From: Streptomyces adelaidensis | GTDB lineage: Bacteria; Actinomycetota; Actinomycetes; Streptomycetales; Streptomycetaceae | Direction of reading: 5' to 3' | Assembly (NCBI RefSeq): GCF_016598475.1 | Contig: NZ_JAEMUX010000023.1 | Location: 1 to 64,000 of the forward strand | DNA: 64,000 nucleotides | In this document: in pieces, positions 33,480 through 41,957 of the stretch | How positions within the stretch are numbered: the stretch's first letter is position 1 | Layout of the letters: each line of letters starts with the position of its first letter | Notes under the pieces: model-generated | Told to the model about the DNA's origin: nothing | Database searches by the model: none | The model's input: the letters and a program-made list of their open reading frames with translations, nothing else | Made by a program: the position numbers and the translations under genes

Positions 33480-33872
33480 TCAGAGGATGGGGTCGACCCT
33501 GATGAAGCGGTTGTCGTAGCTGGCCGTGTTGGTGCTCGTGGGCACCGCCGACCAGTACGTGGGGGTCGCCGAGTACACCGTGCCCGCCGTGAGGCCCGAG
33601 ACCAGGAACTGGCTGGACGTGGAGGCGCGGTCGGTGCCGATGATCATGGTGGCGCGGTCGATGCTGGACGCCAGGAAGACCGAGCCGTCGGAGACCTTCT
33701 TGATCGTCGCGCCCATGTAGCAGGTGGTGGCGGACGAGTTGAACATCAGCGCGCCCACCGTGACGATCGCCTTGCCGGTCGGGGGCGCGACGAACGCGGC
33801 CACCAGGGGGTCGCCCGCCGCACCGGTCAGGGTCTCGGCGGGGGTGGCAACTGCTCGTCGAGGAGCGCGCAT
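33480..33872 (-). CDS. Tail fibre C-terminal part
   Basis: A 130-residue frame whose body (GDPLVAAFVAPPTGKAIVTV onward, TCYMGATIKKVSDG, DNRFIRVDPIL) is a beta-rich domain like receptor-binding tips of Streptomyces phage fibres. The first ~14 residues (MRAPRRAVATPAET) belong to an apparent insertion, not to the domain. The matching N-terminus (MTAYTPLNNIPY) lies about 350 bases upstream at 34239 in a different frame, so the gene is split. Whether this fragment is translated alone is unclear. Confidence 0.55.
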   Translation of the reverse strand: MRAPRRAVATPAETLTGAAGDPLVAAFVAPPTGKAIVTVGALMFNSSATTCYMGATIKKVSDGSVFLASSIDRATMIIGTDRASTSSQFLVSGLTAGTVYSATPTYWSAVPTSTNTASYDNRFIRVDPIL

Positions 33873-34239
33873 AAGGTCGTTTTAGCTCGATCGTGTGATG
33901 GTCGGCTTGCGGGCTTGCGGCACCCTGGGCCGTCCGGGTTAGCGTGGCTGTGCGATCTGGGACGCCGGATACGGTGCCGGCGTGCGGGGCCCCTGCTCCA
34001 CCAGCGTGATGGTTCAGGGCCTCCCCGCCGCCTCTGGCCGTACCCACTTGGCCGGATCGTGCAGGGAACTGGCCTCCCGGGCCCGGACCACGGACAGGAT
34101 CCGTGTCGCCGCCCCGGGGTCGAGTACGCCGGGGACCAGTGCGCCCAAGACCGTTCGGGGCGTGCGGCTGATCGGGCTCACTCCCGCTCAGTCCAAAGGA
34201 ACGGTAGGGGATGTTGTTGAGCGGGGTGTAGGCGGTCAT
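33873..34239 (-). pseudogene. Tail fibre N-terminus interrupted by an unidentified insert
   Basis: ATG 34239 opens MTAYTPLNNIPYRSFG, closely like the start of the second fibre gene (MTLYTPLGGLPYP at 42620), then the similarity ends. The following ~330 bases do not continue a fibre; within them the minus strand has a short frame SISRTPRT-like (ISRTPRTVLGALVPGV) of unknown origin ending near 34030. I see no transposase or clear terminal repeats, so the nature of the insert is open. Confidence 0.5.
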
Positions 34240-34664
34240 GCCGTTCCTGCCTCCGATGCGGAAGTGCCGGTGCCGGTGCTGCTCTCGGTCTCCGTGCCGG
34301 AGGAGGTGCCCCCGTCGGGGTCGGTCTCCTCGGCCGGCGGGGTGTCGGCGTCGTCGCCGGGCGCCGTCGGGCCACCGGAGACGGAGGGTTCGGCGACCTC
34401 CTCCGGCCCCTCCGGCTTCTCCGGCTCAGCGGGGCCCTCCGGGTCAGCCGGGTCCGTCGGGTCCTCCGGGTCCTCGACCACGGGGTCGGGGACGCTCACC
34501 GTCACCTCGACGGGCCAGGCGATGCCGGGCCCAGGGCCGGCCTCCGGCTGATCCGCCGTCCCGTCCGCTGTCTCCTCTCCCGTCTCCTCTCCCGTCTCAT
34601 CCGTCGTCTCATCCGTCGTCTCATCCGTTCTGTCATCCGTCGTGTCATCCGTCGTCTCAGACAT
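34236..34664 (-). CDS. Acidic repeat-rich structural protein
   Basis: A 142-residue, very acidic protein. It begins with DETT/GEET repeats encoded by TCCGTCGTCTCA-type tandem DNA, then PVEVTVSVPDPVVEDPED, Pro/Glu/Gly-rich spacers and a Ser/Thr tail. Its start (34664) overlaps the stop of the tail-associated protein, and its stop overlaps the fibre start, so it is translated as part of the tail operon. Likely a spacer or fibre-attachment protein; no family is recognised. Confidence 0.6.
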   Translation of the reverse strand: MSETTDDTTDDRTDETTDETTDETGEETGEETADGTADQPEAGPGPGIAWPVEVTVSVPDPVVEDPEDPTDPADPEGPAEPEKPEGPEEVAEPSVSGGPTAPGDDADTPPAEETDPDGGTSSGTETESSTGTGTSASEAGTA

Positions 34665-37017
34665 ACGCGGACTCCTTGATCTCGCCGTAGGTGAACCCGG
34701 AGGAGGTCAGGGCGGACAGGGTCGGGAAGGCCGCGGTCACGGACGCGTACGTCGACAGGGTCACGGTGACCGGATCCGCCGGCGCGTCCGGTGTGAGGTC
34801 GGCGTCGGCCGGATCCCCGTTGCGCCGGGTGCCGCGCAGGGTGAGCGTCTGCCGTACGCCGGCGTCGGCGGTGGCCGTCGTGTTGATGCCGATCACCCAG
34901 GCCAGGGTGTCGAGCCGGGTGCCCGAGGTGTCGGTCAGCCGTACGACGTCGCCGAGCTGGACGCGCGGGTCGTACAGCACCTCCACGTCGCCGATGACCG
35001 GTACCGGGTACAGCCCGGCGGCGTAGAGCGCGTCGGCGAGGCTCTGGGCCGAGGTCAGGTCCTGGATCCAGTCCGTGGTCTCGCCGGTGTGCTCCTGACG
35101 GCCGTAGAACCGCTCGCTCGGGGTGCCCGCCGTGTAGGCCGTCGCCGGCCGCTCGACGGGGTCCGCCTTCGGCTTCAGCGTCATCAGGTAGACGGACGGG
35201 GTGCCGGTCTTCGTCGCCGTGTAGAGCGGCTGTGAGCTGCGGTTGCTGAACCGCACGACGAGATGGCCGTCCTCGCGGCGGGTCAGTACGTCGACCGCGC
35301 CCTTGACCGCCGTCGTCCCGGCCGCGGTCGTGGCGAACCGGACCTGGGAGCCCGCCGTGACGACGGAGTCGTCGTCCGCGGTGGGCGGCCCGATGTCGAA
35401 CTCCTCCTCCGCCATCACGTACGACACGGTCAGCGTGCCGTTCGCCGGGATGGTCCGCACCACGGTGTCGGTGTACGTGGTGCCGGCCGCGGCCCCGAAG
35501 TCCTCCCACACCTTGGCGGGCTGGACGACGTAGTTGCGGCAGGCGTCGATCTCCTCGGTGAGGGTCAGCGAGGCGATGTCCCGCACCGAGGTGAGCGTGA
35601 GGGCGGCCTCGGCGGGGATCTCGCTGAACCAGGTGTGGTTGCGCCAGCGGAAGATCCCGCGCTCGTCGAACTCGGCCGTCGACATACCGGCCTTGGCGAT
35701 CTGCCCGATCGCCTCCCACTGCGACCCCGACACCCGGGGGATCGCGTACAACGGCAGGATGGCGTCGTCGAGTTCGGCACCCTTGGTCCAGGTGCCGGTC
35801 TGCGCGAAGACCGCCGACGCCGGCATGGCGGACAGCCCGTGGGTGAGCTGGACGCCCTCCACGGCCATGTCGGTCGTGAGCTTGAGCTCGCGCAGCTCGG
35901 ACGCGTACTGGAGCCCGTAGGTCTCGACGTAGGTGCCGACACCACCCAGGTAGTGGGTGCCGTCGGGGCCGGTCAGCCGGGGCTGCACGGTCGGGTAGAC
36001 CGAGCTGCCGGTACTGCCGGTGGTGTCGAACAGGGCTCCGATGTGCCACGGGCCCTTGAGCCCTCGCAGCCCCGCCCAGTTCCACTGGAAGTACCAGTAC
36101 GCGCCGTCGACGGTCGCGGAGACCATCCGTACGCTGCCCTCCGCGAAGTTCACCTCCATCCGCAGCGAGCCGCGCGCGGCCCCGGTGCGGTCCAGGAGCA
36201 GTTCGAGGGCGACCGTGTCCCCGGCGCCGAGGGCCGGGTTGACCCACGCCTCGGCGAACAGCCGGGTGCCGGGCACGGTGACCCGGGAGCGGGGGAACCA
36301 GCTCGCGGTGACACCGGTCGTCTTCGGCAGCAGCGCCATCTCGTGCGGGGCGCCGTCCCGGGTCCAGGTGTACGAGGAGGCCGGGGGCAGCACCTCCGGC
36401 TGGCCGTACGGTGCGGCGAAGCCGCCGTGCAGACTGGAATGGATCAGGGTGAGCGGCTGGCCCTCGACGAAGTCGGGGTAGCGGGCCGGCGGGGCGGTGA
36501 GCACGCCCGCCTGCCGCAGCAGCTCGTCCACGCACCAGGTGGCGGTGGCGACCGGGCGTCCGTAGTTGAACCCCGCGTACGGCTTCGGCAGCAGCGCCGG
36601 GCCACGCAGCCGCTCGGCGCCGTCGAGCGCGGTGAGCTGCACGGTGTCCGTGCCGGCCTGGGCCGAGCGGGAGCGGACGGTGCCCCGGAAGGCGGGCAGC
36701 GCGGTCGCGCCGACGCCGCCCCGGTGCACCACGGACTGCCCCGGGCGGGCGATGTCGCCGGTGGCGCGCTCTGCCCAGGGGGCGTACAGCTCGGGCGCCG
36801 ACACCCCGCCCGTACCGGACAGCTGCACCTGCAACTGCGCCGCGGACGACCCGGAGAAGGCCCGCATCGCGGCCGGCAGATCGGTCGCGTACGACCTCTC
36901 CACCTGCCACGACTGGACCTGCGCCGAGACGTCCTCGCCGCCGAGGCGGGTGGTGTGGGTGGTGGTGCGCTCACCGGCCGCTAGCGCGGACTCGGTGGCG
37001 TCGTCAGCCTGCTGCAC
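34657..37017 (-). CDS. Tail-associated (baseplate hub/minor tail) protein
   Basis: A 786-residue protein, the largest of the cluster. The first third (GGEDVSAQVQSWQVERSYATD, then FRGTVRSRSAQAGTDTVQLTALDG) resembles hub proteins that sit under the distal tail ring; the middle (about 225-380) is a beta-sandwich, lectin-like segment (SLRMEVNFAEGSVRM, GPWHIGALFDTTG); the C-terminal third has a second hub-like section (DPRVQLGDVVRLTD). ATG 37017 overlaps the distal-tail gene stop by 14 bases. It probably closes the tail tip and carries the fibres. Confidence 0.75.
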   Translation of the reverse strand: MQQADDATESALAAGERTTTHTTRLGGEDVSAQVQSWQVERSYATDLPAAMRAFSGSSAAQLQVQLSGTGGVSAPELYAPWAERATGDIARPGQSVVHRGGVGATALPAFRGTVRSRSAQAGTDTVQLTALDGAERLRGPALLPKPYAGFNYGRPVATATWCVDELLRQAGVLTAPPARYPDFVEGQPLTLIHSSLHGGFAAPYGQPEVLPPASSYTWTRDGAPHEMALLPKTTGVTASWFPRSRVTVPGTRLFAEAWVNPALGAGDTVALELLLDRTGAARGSLRMEVNFAEGSVRMVSATVDGAYWYFQWNWAGLRGLKGPWHIGALFDTTGSTGSSVYPTVQPRLTGPDGTHYLGGVGTYVETYGLQYASELRELKLTTDMAVEGVQLTHGLSAMPASAVFAQTGTWTKGAELDDAILPLYAIPRVSGSQWEAIGQIAKAGMSTAEFDERGIFRWRNHTWFSEIPAEAALTLTSVRDIASLTLTEEIDACRNYVVQPAKVWEDFGAAAGTTYTDTVVRTIPANGTLTVSYVMAEEEFDIGPPTADDDSVVTAGSQVRFATTAAGTTAVKGAVDVLTRREDGHLVVRFSNRSSQPLYTATKTGTPSVYLMTLKPKADPVERPATAYTAGTPSERFYGRQEHTGETTDWIQDLTSAQSLADALYAAGLYPVPVIGDVEVLYDPRVQLGDVVRLTDTSGTRLDTLAWVIGINTTATADAGVRQTLTLRGTRRNGDPADADLTPDAPADPVTVTLSTYASVTAAFPTLSALTSSGFTYGEIKESAYV

Positions 37018-37843
37018 CGGACACCTCCACGAGGTCGAGGCTGAAGTTGCGGAACGGGAGCGGGCGGCCGGGCGCGTCGCTGTAGCCGGTCACGGACATC
37101 GGCGGCAGCCCGTCGCCCGGGACGCCGTCCGCCGCCGTACCGCCGTACGTGAGGCAGGCGCCGGCGAGCGAGTACGTGCCCGCCGTGCCGGGCTTGCAGG
37201 TCGGGGTGACGAACGCGGCGCCGGCCGGGACGGTGCCGGTGACCAGCGGGCCGGTGGCGGACGCCGTACTGATGTACGAACCGTCGGCCTTCTTGAAGTC
37301 CAGGCCGACGCTCTCCGTGCCGAGCGCGGCGATCGCGGTCGGCGCCTGGAAGGAGACCTGGAGCCCCGGCGCCACCGGGAAGTTGCCGACGGTGCCGACG
37401 CAGCGCCAGGCCAGGGCGCTGGCCGTGTCGGTCGCGGTGAAGGTGAACGTGCCGGGGGCCGTCGTACTCTCCGCCACTGTCCCGGTCGAGGTCTTGAACC
37501 ACTGGGCCGCCCCGGTGATGTCCGTGGCGGCCTTCGCGCCCTGGCCGAGCGCCTGACCGGCGGTAAGGACATTGCCGGACGCCGGGTCCACGAGGAACAC
37601 CGTCGAGGGGGCGGTGGCGTCGACGCGCCGCGCGATCCGGTCGAGCGCGCGGGCGTGCGCCGGGGGCAGCAGGTCCCAGGCCAGCTTGATACGGCGTACG
37701 GGCGCGAGGTTGCGGGTGACGGTGACCCGGCCGCCGAGCGACTTGAACTCGCTGACGCCCAGGTCGGTGGTGCGGTCGAAGGACTTGGCGGCCTGATCGA
37801 TCTCGTACATCGAACCGGGCGGGCCGATCCAAAGATTTCCCAT
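37004..37843 (-). CDS. Distal tail protein (Dit-like)
   Basis: A 279-residue protein directly after the tape measure gene, where siphophages encode the ring that joins tube to tip. The N-terminus (MGNLWIGPPGSMYEIDQAAK, then GGRVTVTRNLAPVRRIKLAWD) and the C-terminus (SFDLVEV-type strand NFSLDLVEVSG) match the beta-barrel halves of such proteins; an inserted domain (about 95-240) is Ala/Thr/Gly-rich. Assignment rests on order and general pattern. Confidence 0.7.
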   Translation of the reverse strand: MGNLWIGPPGSMYEIDQAAKSFDRTTDLGVSEFKSLGGRVTVTRNLAPVRRIKLAWDLLPPAHARALDRIARRVDATAPSTVFLVDPASGNVLTAGQALGQGAKAATDITGAAQWFKTSTGTVAESTTAPGTFTFTATDTASALAWRCVGTVGNFPVAPGLQVSFQAPTAIAALGTESVGLDFKKADGSYISTASATGPLVTGTVPAGAAFVTPTCKPGTAGTYSLAGACLTYGGTAADGVPGDGLPPMSVTGYSDAPGRPLPFRNFSLDLVEVSGAAG

Positions 37844-37932
37844 GGTTTCCCCTGGTGGTGGGTGGAATGGGCATGAAAAAAGCCGACGGCGCCGAAAGTG
37901 GCCGTCGACTGTTGCCGCTGGGTTCGGGGGCG

Positions 37933-39033
37933 TTACCGTCGCGCGAGCTGCCGCTGCCCCAGGAACACCGCGCGGGCGATCTCCTGCGAGTCGACCTGCA
38001 CGACGACGGGCCGGTCGGCGAGCCGTTCCACGGCGGAGGCGAGGGTGCGCAGACCGCCGCCGGAGCCCAGCATCCGCTCCAGCTTGGAGAGCGGGATGAC
38101 GGCCTCGTGCTCGCCGGCCTCACCGAGCAGCGCGAGCGTGCCGCCGGAACGGGCCTGGACGACACCGCCCTTGGCGAGCTGCGGCACGGGGATGGGGGGC
38201 AGGTTGAACTGGAAGCCCCGGCCGCCGATGACCGGCACCCAGTCGGGGACCTTGATCTTGACCCGGTTCAGGGAGCTGATGAGCATGTTGAGGCCGCGGA
38301 TCAGCATCCGCGAGGGCAGCAGGAACCCGTTGACGACGCCCTTGAACAGCGGCCCGAGCATCCTCGCGGCCGACGACGAGGCGCTCTTGATGGCACTCCA
38401 CGCGGCGACGAGCCCCCGCTTGACCAGCGCGGCGACCTTGTCCATGTTGATGAACTGGGCGATCAGCGGCGCCAGCAGCGTCATGATCAGCCCGAACGGA
38501 CTCGCCGCCATGGCCAGATTCAGCCCCTTCTGAGCGAGCGAGGCACCCTTGAGCCCCTTGCCCAGACTCCCCATGGACTTCCCGCCCTTGTCGGCGTTCT
38601 TCCCGGCCTTCCCCACCGACTTCTCCACGGCGTCGGCCTGCTGCTTGACGCCCTTGAGCGCCGTCTTGGTCTTGTCGGCGGACGACTTGAGCTTGTCGAG
38701 CGAGGTCTTGAGCTTGTCGCTGCCGCCCTTCGTCTTCCCGACACCGGTGTTGAGACCGCTCGCCTCCGACTTGACCTTGCTCAGGCCGGTGCCGCTCTGG
38801 GTGGCGGAGGTCTTGAGCTTGCCGAATGCCGAATTGAGCTGATCGGAACCGGTCTTGACCTTCGCGAGGACCGGGGTGGCCTGGCCGGCGGACGTCTTGA
38901 TACGGCTCACCGCGCTATCGGCGGTACCGCCGGCCTGGCGCAAGGTACCGAGACTTCCTGCGGCCTGTCCGAGAGCGGTGCGGAATTTCCCGACACTCGC
39001 CGATGCCTGGTTGAGAGAACTTGCGAGACCCAT
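37933..39033 (-). CDS. Short tail tape measure protein
   Basis: A 366-residue protein. The N-terminal ~160 residues are a long polar helix with Lys/Ser/Gly heptad-like spacing (LKTSLDKLKSSADKTKTALK), followed by a hydrophobic stretch (AMAASPFGLIMTLLAPLIAQ) and the C-terminal signature LAKGGVVQARSGGTLALLGE then AGEHEAVIPLSKLE, typical of phage tape measure proteins. These set tail length at roughly 0.15 nm per residue, so about 55 nm here, far shorter than common siphophage tails. Followed directly by the distal tail gene, as expected. Confidence 0.82.
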   Translation of the reverse strand: MGLASSLNQASASVGKFRTALGQAAGSLGTLRQAGGTADSAVSRIKTSAGQATPVLAKVKTGSDQLNSAFGKLKTSATQSGTGLSKVKSEASGLNTGVGKTKGGSDKLKTSLDKLKSSADKTKTALKGVKQQADAVEKSVGKAGKNADKGGKSMGSLGKGLKGASLAQKGLNLAMAASPFGLIMTLLAPLIAQFINMDKVAALVKRGLVAAWSAIKSASSSAARMLGPLFKGVVNGFLLPSRMLIRGLNMLISSLNRVKIKVPDWVPVIGGRGFQFNLPPIPVPQLAKGGVVQARSGGTLALLGEAGEHEAVIPLSKLERMLGSGGGLRTLASAVERLADRPVVVQVDSQEIARAVFLGQRQLARR

Positions 39034-39050
39034 TTTTTCTCACTCCTCCT

Positions 39051-39755
39051 TCACAGTGCTGATGCCAACTGGGACAGCTCGCGGCGTACGGCATTCGCGT
39101 TCTTCGAGATCTGCTCCCTCGCCTTGTCGCTGGCGCTGCCGGCCGTCGCGAGATCCCTCATCTCACGCCGAGCCGTCGCGATCTTCAGACGGTTTTTGGA
39201 AATTTTCTCGATTTCTTTATCGATTTCCTTCCGGATTTTCTGAGCCTCGTACCTCTCCATCCCGATGTCTCCCTGGAGACTATGTGCCTGCCGCTCCAGT
39301 CCGGCCCTGTCGGGAGAGTTCCGTGCTTGTGCCGTGAGTTGGCTGACCTGGCTGCGCTTCGCATCCAAAGACTCGATCTTCAGCCTCAGCTTGGTCAGCT
39401 TCTCCTGAATGCTCTCATCGCTCTTCAGAGATTTTTCCTGGGCCCTCTGGATCTTTTCTTCAAGGCTCTTCTTCTGGTCCACCCACGGCCAGGTGTACTT
39501 CTGACGGCCGAAGACCGTCATTCCTTTCTCGTCCAGCTTGACGAGGGTGAAATCCGCCTTCAGGAGGGTCACGCCTACGGCGAGTCCGGTCAGGGAGCCC
39601 TTGATGACCTCAATATCTCCCTTGATTCCGGTGACACTGTGGCTGAGGCCGATGATCATCTTCTTCGTATAGAGAGCCTCGTCCTTGGTGAAATACGTGG
39701 GAATCGGCCCTGCGTAGGCCGTTTCGCCGCCGGTTCCGCCTTGTCCGCCTGCCAT
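39051..39755 (-). CDS. Coiled-coil protein upstream of the tape measure gene
   Basis: A 234-residue protein with an unusually Lys/Glu/Ile-rich composition for this genome. Residues about 95-225 are predicted coiled coil (KKSLEEKIQRAQEKSLKSDE, IDKEIEKISKNRLKIATARR). The N-terminal third is Gly-rich then folded. The stop is 17 bases before the tape measure start. It may be a second part of the tape measure or a tail-assembly factor; no family is recognised. Confidence 0.65.
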   Translation of the reverse strand: MAGGQGGTGGETAYAGPIPTYFTKDEALYTKKMIIGLSHSVTGIKGDIEVIKGSLTGLAVGVTLLKADFTLVKLDEKGMTVFGRQKYTWPWVDQKKSLEEKIQRAQEKSLKSDESIQEKLTKLRLKIESLDAKRSQVSQLTAQARNSPDRAGLERQAHSLQGDIGMERYEAQKIRKEIDKEIEKISKNRLKIATARREMRDLATAGSASDKAREQISKNANAVRRELSQLASAL

Positions 39756-39854
39756 GGAGACACCTCATTTCTTGTCGTTGCCTGTCGACCGTTGACGGTT
39801 GGTTGTGCTACTGGCAGGATCTGGGTTCCTGCTCGGGTGGCACACGGGGGAGAA

Positions 39855-40265
39855 ATGCATCCCGCTATTTGGATAACCGGCATCATGGCGCTCGTGCCGC
39901 TTCCCTGGTTCCTCGTTCCAGGGATTCCTCTGTTCAAGCGCTGGAGGCTCCGTCGCAACGGGGTGGAAATACAGGGGACCTGCGTCGATCTCCGTCACAC
40001 CGAGGGGTCGTACTTCGTGCGTTACAAGTACCTCGATGCCGAAGGGATAACGAGACATCGAACAACGGAGGGGAGCCTTCGGCCGTATGGACGGCCCGGC
40101 GATTCCCTGGCGGTGGTCTATGACGCGAAGAAGCCGCGCCGTTCCATGCTCGTGGAGGAGTCGCGGCGCCGTGGCTGGGCTGTAGCGGTATTGATCATCG
40201 TCCTGATCGTTGAAATACCGTGCCTTGCCCTCTTCATCGCGTGCGCAACCTATTACGAGTGGTGA
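39855..40265 (+). CDS. DUF3592-like two-helix membrane protein
   Basis: A 136-residue protein with an N-terminal helix (MHPAIWITGIMALVPLPWFL), a soluble middle (GVEIQGTCVDLRHTEGSYFV, YDAKKPRRSML) and a C-terminal helix (WAVAVLIIVLIVEIPCLALF). That pattern resembles DUF3592. GGGGGAGAA precedes ATG 39855. It runs opposite to the tail genes and has lower GC than they do, so it looks like a separate cargo gene. Confidence 0.7.
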   Translation: MHPAIWITGIMALVPLPWFLVPGIPLFKRWRLRRNGVEIQGTCVDLRHTEGSYFVRYKYLDAEGITRHRTTEGSLRPYGRPGDSLAVVYDAKKPRRSMLVEESRRRGWAVAVLIIVLIVEIPCLALFIACATYYEW

Positions 40266-40453
40266 ACGGTTTCTTGAGCGGCTCTCCCAGGCTTGATCAG
40301 CCTCAGGTCGCCGATCCGCCTCGCGACGCGTCCCGGCCGGGCCGGCGCCCCGCATCATCGGAGGGCCAGGAATATAGGGCTTCCCGAGGAAGATCCGATG
40401 CCCTACGATCAAGCCGCTGGATCGCTGGGGAGCGATCCCATCCGGGGGGCGTT

Positions 40454-40620
40454 ATGGACTTCATCACCGGGTTGTTCCTGATTTTCTTCCGAGCGCCTCT
40501 GGTCGGTCTCATCGGCCGGTGGATCGAAGGTGCCGGCCATAAAGGTCTGGGCAGGGCCATTTCCGGGGGCGGTATCTTCTGGTGCTCGGGATCGCGATAG
40601 TGCTGATTTTCGTCCGCTGA
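40454..40620 (+). pseudogene. Small two-helix membrane protein with a 1-bp frameshift
   Basis: ATG 40454 after GGGGGG opens MDFITGLFLIFFRAPLVGLI, then GHKGLGRAISGGGIF; the frame then ends as WCSGSR at 40600. Shifting by one base at about 40579 gives VLGIAIVLIFVR and a stop at 40620, completing a second helix. A single lost base explains both frames. The gaps 40266-40453 and 40621-40907 hold nothing I can support. Confidence 0.45.
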
Positions 40621-40907
40621 CCTGGTGCCGAGCGGGATTTGCGGTGTGGCGGAATGAGATTCCGGTGGAAGATTCCCTGATTCCGTACCGTTCGCGATTA
40701 GACTGGCAACCATTTTGCGGTGAATTGCGCTTCCTTCACACTTTACGCGCGTGACGGGCACAGGTTCGTCGAGTATCCTCCGCTTGCTCAAACTCGCAGG
40801 TCAATGGTCGCTTTTGCGGAGTTTTCGGCGAGTGGGGCATCGGTCCGAGGGGGGACCGGTAACGGGGATGAGTGGCCTTCTTCGTGGAGGCGTGACGGGG
40901 GTAGTGC

Positions 40908-41357
40908 GTGGACGGGGAGCGCGGTACGGAGGTTGAGACGGGCGGGGCGGCTCCGGGGGTGGATGTCGCGTTACTCGTCGACGAGTTGATCAGGCTGGTG
41001 CGGGCGCACGGCGGTTCGGAAGTCGTGTTGTTCACCGCGGCGGAGATGGAGCGGCGGGAGTTCGCCGCCTATGCGCACGGCTGGAACGACGCCCTGGCGT
41101 CGTTGCCCCCGCAGTTGCGGCGGCCCGAGCTGAAACTGCTCGAAGGCGGTGCGGTCATCCCCTTTCCCGGGAACGGGGAGACGGGAGAATCCGTCGGCGC
41201 CGAACGGGAGGAGGCTGAGGACAACCCTGTCCCGCCTCCCCGGAAACGGCGCCCCCGTTTCGTCGAGAAGAGCGCTCGATCGAAGTCGCCGACGATTCCG
41301 AAGCTCGAACGTGGGTCATCCCGGCGGCAGGACCGCCGGGATTTTTTTGACCAGTGA
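40908..41357 (+). CDS. Hypothetical protein with REFxAYxxGW motif (copy 1)
   Basis: A 149-residue protein. Its middle, AAEMERREFAAYAHGWNDAL (45-64) followed by GGAVIPFPGNG, is clearly related to the protein encoded convergently at 41405-41800 (EIEKREFKAYGQGW, GGKILPFPQQ). The C-terminal 50 residues are basic. GTG start at 40908. A rho-independent terminator overlaps its last codons. Such short proteins also occur beside phage-like genes in Streptomyces; no function is known to me. Confidence 0.65.
   Translation: MDGERGTEVETGGAAPGVDVALLVDELIRLVRAHGGSEVVLFTAAEMERREFAAYAHGWNDALASLPPQLRRPELKLLEGGAVIPFPGNGETGESVGAEREEAEDNPVPPPRKRRPRFVEKSARSKSPTIPKLERGSSRRQDRRDFFDQ
41318..41348 (+). terminator. 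Rho-independent terminator overlapping a gene's 3' end
   Basis: ATCCCGGCGG, loop CAGGA, CCGCCGGGAT followed by seven T. A long T tract is rare in this genome. It lies inside the last codons of the plus-strand gene, before the stop at 41357. Three copies of CCAGTGAGAC follow. Confidence 0.9.
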
Positions 41358-41404
41358 GACCAGTGAGACCAGTGACACGTGTGTCCGCATGTGTGGCCCC
41401 GCCT

Positions 41405-41800
41405 CTACAGGTCGTCGTCCGACGGGTGGGGGCGTGCCGTCGGCGGGTGGGGGTGGGGGTGGGGGTGCGGGTGAGGCTGGGAGGGGGTGGCCGGCGGCGG
41501 GGTCTGCTGGGGGAAGGGCAGGATCTTGCCGCCGGCGTCGCGGTGGGGTGGTGCGGCGGGGGCGTGGCTCTGGCTGCGCAGGGCCGCCGCGGCACGGCGG
41601 CGCTGGTCCTCGTGTTCGCCCCGGTCCCGCCACCCCTGCCCGTACGCCTTGAACTCGCGCTTCTCGATCTCGGTCCGGGTGGTGACGACCAGGTCCGCGG
41701 GGACGGCCCGTTGCATGCGTACGGCCAGGACCTGCCGGAGTTCGGCCTCGGCCCTGTCCAGTTCGACGCCGCCCCACGCCTCGCCCTCGTTGTTCGTCAC
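41405..41800 (-). CDS. Hypothetical protein with REFxAYxxGW motif (copy 2)
   Basis: A 131-residue protein from GTG 41800. An N-terminal helical part (ELDRAEAELRQVLAVRMQRA) leads to TEIEKREFKAYGQGWRDRGE and GGKILPFPQQ; the tail is Pro/His-rich (HPHP repeats). It is the inverted paralogue of the plus-strand gene at 40908. Downstream of a fibre gene and upstream of nothing else on this strand until 39755. Confidence 0.65.
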   Translation of the reverse strand: MTNNEGEAWGGVELDRAEAELRQVLAVRMQRAVPADLVVTTRTEIEKREFKAYGQGWRDRGEHEDQRRRAAAALRSQSHAPAAPPHRDAGGKILPFPQQTPPPATPSQPHPHPHPHPHPPTARPHPSDDDL

Positions 41801-41957
41801 TCGGCCCCCACTCCCAGACTCCAAACATTTGCTTCGAACATATGCTCGATTGCACCTCGCAGGATACCCGAAGTGCCTGTGGGGGCCAGGGGAAAACGGA
41901 GACGGTTCCCGGCCATCGCCCGCCGCACGCCGTGCGGCGCACGCGGTACGGCCGAGG

